9,208 bases of DNA from Balneolales bacterium (GTDB taxonomy: Bacteria; Bacteroidota; Rhodothermia; Balneolales; Natronogracilivirgulaceae), in contig SKYW01000275.1 of assembly GCA_007127695.1 (NCBI GenBank), forward strand, positions 1 to 9,208, written 5' to 3'. The position numbers were made by a program, and so were the translations under genes. The notes beneath the pieces were generated by a model, which did not search any database, was not told the DNA's origin, and was given only the letters and a program-made list of their open reading frames with translations. Positions 6,726-9,208 of the stretch are shown here, piece by piece (within the stretch, counting starts at the first letter, position 1; each line of letters starts with the position of its first letter).

Positions 6726-6787
6726 TTTATGATCACCCAAACATCCGTTCATCCACCTGGAATTAAAACACGTTTCTTCAAAGCACC

Positions 6788-6867
6788 ATGACCGAGTCGA
6801 AAAAAAGGAGCTTTACCAGAAGCAAAAAAAGGATATCGAACACCTGTTCCGGCACGGACTGGAGGAG
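6788..6867 (+). other. Displaced 5' end of the glycerate kinase gene (apparent one-base frameshift)
   Basis: Immediately upstream of the GTG at 6868, the kinase frame encodes KDIEHLFRHGLEEV (6829-6867). This corresponds to the first helix of class II glycerate kinases. The frame is open back to a TGA at 6730-6732 but contains no ATG, GTG or TTG before 6868. An ATG at 6788 lies in the frame one base off. Adding one A to either seven-A run (6800-6806 or 6824-6830) joins it to the kinase frame. The product would then begin MTESKKKELYQKQKKDIEH if the first run is used, or MTESKKRSFTRSKKKDIEH if the second is used. Confidence 0.7.
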
Positions 6868-8127
6868 GTGTCGCCCGAGAATACCGTCCGGTCTGCTGTT
6901 TCCCTGGAGGATGACCGGCTTACGATCTGCGGACGCTCCTACGCCTTGCCCGTGGATCGGCGGATATGGGTGTTCGGATCCGGAAAGGCGGCCGGACGCA
7001 TGGCGCTTGAGCTGGAAGCCATCCTCGGAAAGCGTGTGTACGACGGAATCGTCATCTGTCCATACGGCCTGAAAACATCCACAAAACGCATCCAACAGTT
7101 TGAAGCCGCACATCCCGTACCCGACCTGAACAGCCTCACGGCTACGTATGAACTGGTGGATGTGGCTTCCGATGTGCAGGAATCCGACCTGGTGATCTAC
7201 CTGCTGAGCGGTGGCAGCTCGTCCCTGCTGTGCATGCCCTGTGAGGAGCTGGAGTTCGATGAGGTCCGTGTGCTCTATCGCCAGCTGCTGCAGTGCGGAG
7301 CGCCCATCGGTGAGGTCAATAAAATTCGCAAAAGCATTTCCCAGGTAAAAGGAGGGAGGCTGCGCGCGCATTTTGGCAATGCCACCGTCGAATTGCTTGC
7401 CGTGTCGGATGTGCCGGGAAACGAGCCGGCGGATATTGGAAGCGGACCCCTGATCGATGACCATGTTTCCCCGGGTGAAGCATTGGAGCTCATACGCAAA
7501 TACGGTATCGACAAGAAAATACCGCCAGCCATTTTGCGCTTTCTGGAGCGGGGAGGGGCCAGGGAAGACCGCGCATATGACGCCTCCGGTCGTACCACTC
7601 ACACCACGGTAGCGGCAAGTGTTGAAAAGGTGGCTGAGACGGTCCGCGGGGAGGCGGAGACCATGGGTTACAAAACATGGGTTGACCAGGAGTTTGTGAC
7701 GGGGGAAGCCCGGCTGGTCGCCAAGAAAATCGCTGAAAAGGCTGTGGATGTGCTGGCCCGTGACAAGCCCGTAGCCAAACCGGCCGCGCTGATTTTTTAT
7801 GGAGAGAGCACCGTTACCGTGACCGGCTCCGGTAAAGGCGGCCGGAATCAGGAACTGGCACTCAGTGCCGCCATGGCCCTGGAAGGCCGGCACTGCATCA
7901 CCTTGCTGAGTGGCGGGACCGACGGCAGGGACGGCGAGACCAATGCCGCCGGAGCGATTGTGAACGGCCAGTCCGCCCTGGATGCAAGAGAAAACGGTGT
8001 GAAACCCGAATCGTACCTGGAAAACAACGACTCACATACTTTTTTCAGAAAAACAGACGGTTTGCTCGTGACCGGCGTTACGGGTAATAATCTGATGGAT
8101 ATTCAAATAGTACTGGTTGAGAAATGA
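6868..8127 (+). CDS. Glycerate 2-kinase, class II (MOFRL/DUF4147 family)
   Basis: The family phosphorylates D-glycerate to 2-phosphoglycerate with ATP in the cytoplasm, feeding glyoxylate, serine or sugar-acid carbon into glycolysis. Numbering from the GTG at 6868 (419 residues), landmarks are GSGKAAGRMA (37-46, catalytic lysine K40), AHPVPD (81-86), the nucleotide loop LLSGGSSSL (112-120), NKIRKSISQVKGGR (151-164), SDVPGN (180-185), GKGGRNQELALSAA (322-335, conserved R326) and GGTDGRDGETNAAGA (349-363). These match my recollection of Thermotoga maritima TM1585 along its length. The GTG start is doubtful because it removes the first family helix, and the GGAGG just before it is too close for initiation. 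The true start is probably the ATG at 6788 via a frameshift. The gene overlaps the next by 4 bp and diverges from cysS. Confidence 0.9.
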   Translation: MSPENTVRSAVSLEDDRLTICGRSYALPVDRRIWVFGSGKAAGRMALELEAILGKRVYDGIVICPYGLKTSTKRIQQFEAAHPVPDLNSLTATYELVDVASDVQESDLVIYLLSGGSSSLLCMPCEELEFDEVRVLYRQLLQCGAPIGEVNKIRKSISQVKGGRLRAHFGNATVELLAVSDVPGNEPADIGSGPLIDDHVSPGEALELIRKYGIDKKIPPAILRFLERGGAREDRAYDASGRTTHTTVAASVEKVAETVRGEAETMGYKTWVDQEFVTGEARLVAKKIAEKAVDVLARDKPVAKPAALIFYGESTVTVTGSGKGGRNQELALSAAMALEGRHCITLLSGGTDGRDGETNAAGAIVNGQSALDARENGVKPESYLENNDSHTFFRKTDGLLVTGVTGNNLMDIQIVLVEK

Positions 8128-9158
8128 TCTGGGATGCACCCGGCTACCTTTGGCTTTTACTCCTGCTGCCGTTGCTGTACGGTATCAGCTGGTTTCTGAA
8201 ATACCGGCTTCGCAAAAAGCGGGAACGCTATTTTTCCGACCAGCTTTTTACCCAGTTGCAGACAAATGTCCGTCCCACGGCATTGCAGGTCAAAGAAGGA
8301 CTGTTTTTTGCCGGCTTGTTTTTTCTGTTCATCGCATTGGCCGGACCAAAAATCGGGACGGAAGTCCGCGAAGTATCCCGCGAGCAGCTGGATCTGATCG
8401 TCGGACTGGATCTGTCCCTCAGCATGCTTGCCGAGGATGTGCGTCCCAACCGGCTGGAAAAAGCCCGGTTTGAGATCAACAGGATGCTGCGGTACCTTGA
8501 AAACGACCGGATAGGACTTCTTGTCTTCACCGGTCATGCCATGCTCCACTGCCCGCTGACCACCGATTACTCCGCATTTCGAATGTTCCTTGATATCGCC
8601 GAGCCGGACATCATGCCGTCCACCACCACCAATTTCCAGCCCCTGTTCCGGGAAGCAGCATTGGCATTTGAATCATCCGAACGCGCCCAGGGAAATCCCG
8701 CACGGGTGCTCATCATCTTCTCTGACGGCGAAGACCATTTTGACCGCTACAGCGAGCCGCTGCAACGGCTGGTCAATATGGGAGTCTACATCTTTACAGT
8801 TGGCATTGGAACGGAGGAGGGAGGAAGGGTTCCCATTGTGGACCCGGAAACCGGCGCATTCCGCGATTTTCACCGGGACCATCAGGGACGGGTTGTCACC
8901 ACCAGGCTCCAACCGGAACGGCTCCAGGATATGGCAGATATTACCGGCGGTCAGTATTTCCAGATATCCCGCACCGCTCACAACATAGAGGGATTCATCC
9001 GTCAGCTGGACCGTCTGGACCGCAGCACCTTCGCCACCGAAGAGATCACACGCTACCAGAACCGGTATTATATTCCCGCATTTTTTTCCCTGCTGTGTTT
9101 CCTCGCAGCACTTTTTATACCCGGATACAAGCCGGAGGAAACCCGAAAGCATAATTGA
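8124..9158 (+). CDS. Bat-like membrane protein with von Willebrand factor A domain
   Basis: This 344-residue protein has the layout of BatA/BatB proteins: two N-terminal membrane helices (about 8-25 and 57-74), a VWA domain (about 89-295) and a C-terminal helix (about 316-334). The metal-ion-dependent adhesion site is intact: D96-x-S98-x-S100 in GLDLSLSM, a threonine at 146-147 (PLTTDY) and D201 (IIFSDGEDH). Bat proteins are linked to stress tolerance and envelope functions in Bacteroidota and spirochaetes, but their mechanism is unclear. The ATG overlaps the kinase stop as ATGA, so the two genes are probably translationally coupled. None of the usual partners (MoxR ATPase, DUF58, BatC) is visible in the window. 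BatA versus BatB cannot be decided here, so no symbol is given. Confidence 0.88.
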   Translation: MIWDAPGYLWLLLLLPLLYGISWFLKYRLRKKRERYFSDQLFTQLQTNVRPTALQVKEGLFFAGLFFLFIALAGPKIGTEVREVSREQLDLIVGLDLSLSMLAEDVRPNRLEKARFEINRMLRYLENDRIGLLVFTGHAMLHCPLTTDYSAFRMFLDIAEPDIMPSTTTNFQPLFREAALAFESSERAQGNPARVLIIFSDGEDHFDRYSEPLQRLVNMGVYIFTVGIGTEEGGRVPIVDPETGAFRDFHRDHQGRVVTTRLQPERLQDMADITGGQYFQISRTAHNIEGFIRQLDRLDRSTFATEEITRYQNRYYIPAFFSLLCFLAALFIPGYKPEETRKHN

Positions 9159-9167
9159 GCTTCCATA

Positions 9168-9208
9168 ATGATCACCTATTTTGTCCTGGACCTGGACGGC
9201 TGTCTTAC
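9168..9208 (+). CDS. N-terminus of a HAD-superfamily phosphatase (partial, cut by right edge)
   Basis: An ATG at 9168, 9 bp after the preceding stop, opens a frame reading MITYFVLDLDGCLT up to the edge. The DxDGxxT pattern (D8, D10) is HAD motif I, where the first aspartate is the nucleophile and the second the acid/base. This motif resembles KdsC-type phosphatases and other small HAD enzymes. Fourteen codons are too few to choose between them. The tight spacing and shared strand suggest it belongs to the kinase-VWA operon. Confidence 0.6.
   Translation, partial: MITYFVLDLDGCL

Larger units (their letters stand above)
6538..6787. promoter_or_regulatory. Divergent control region between cysS and the glycerate kinase gene
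   Basis: No gene is seen in these 250 bp, and the region is A/T-rich compared with its flanks. On the plus strand, TTTG (6646-6649) and TGATTTTG (6668-6675, one mismatch to TAnnTTTG) are 18 bp apart and form a weak Bacteroidota-type promoter candidate for the kinase operon. On the minus strand, TAAATTTG (6729-6722) matches the -7 consensus exactly but has no -33 partner. Two inverted repeats and a DnaA box are listed separately. The promoter assignments are speculative. Confidence 0.35.

Noticed and set aside
6538..6787. T-box or other riboswitch ahead of cysS
   Set aside because: No T-box sequence (TGGNACC-type) or conserved stem was found. Only short inverted repeats are present.
6778..7893. 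A 371-codon minus-strand open frame opposite the glycerate kinase gene
   Set aside because: The opposite strand carries unmistakable kinase motifs across the whole span. The antisense product has no family resemblance.

Overview
The window is a moderately GC-rich stretch of bacterial chromosome, densely packed with mostly housekeeping genes. The gene set and the near absence of strong Shine-Dalgarno sequences fit the Bacteroidota / Rhodothermota / Balneolota area. Supporting features are a DUF4139 exported protein, a Bat-type von Willebrand A (VWA) protein, a KMGKS-type cysteinyl-tRNA synthetase and an A/T-rich leader before several starts. This placement is an inference from gene content and was not tested by search. 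No phage, insertion sequence, CRISPR array or RNA gene was recognised, and no clearly new multi-gene system is visible.

Left part (1-3859). Three histidine biosynthesis genes lie on the minus strand: hisA, hisF and hisI (hisI is cut by the left edge). Their transcriptional order A-F-I is the usual one. A plus-strand gene for an exported DUF4139 protein sits between hisA and hisF, so the cluster is split. hisH is not in the window. Two short tandem arrays occupy the gaps: four 14-bp units between hisF and hisI, and about five 25-26-bp units whose first copy is the 3' end of the DUF4139 gene itself.

Middle part (3953-6537). cysS and lgt are on the minus strand, 8 bp apart, and probably co-transcribed ahead of hisA. 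Lgt (prolipoprotein diacylglyceryl transferase) has all its expected catalytic residues. However, about 90 residues containing two likely membrane helices and a polybasic loop split the N-terminal motif that is normally continuous.

Right part (6538-9208). A divergent control region (inverted repeats, a consensus DnaA box, weak promoter-like elements) separates cysS from a plus-strand set: a class II (MOFRL-type) glycerate 2-kinase, a Bat-like VWA membrane protein overlapping it by 4 bp (ATGA), and the first 14 codons of a HAD-family phosphatase. The conserved first helix of the glycerate kinase is encoded upstream of any usable start in its own frame. It connects to an ATG at 6788 only if one A is added to one of two seven-A runs. 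This is either a homopolymer error or mutation, or slippage-dependent expression, and it is the observation most worth checking.
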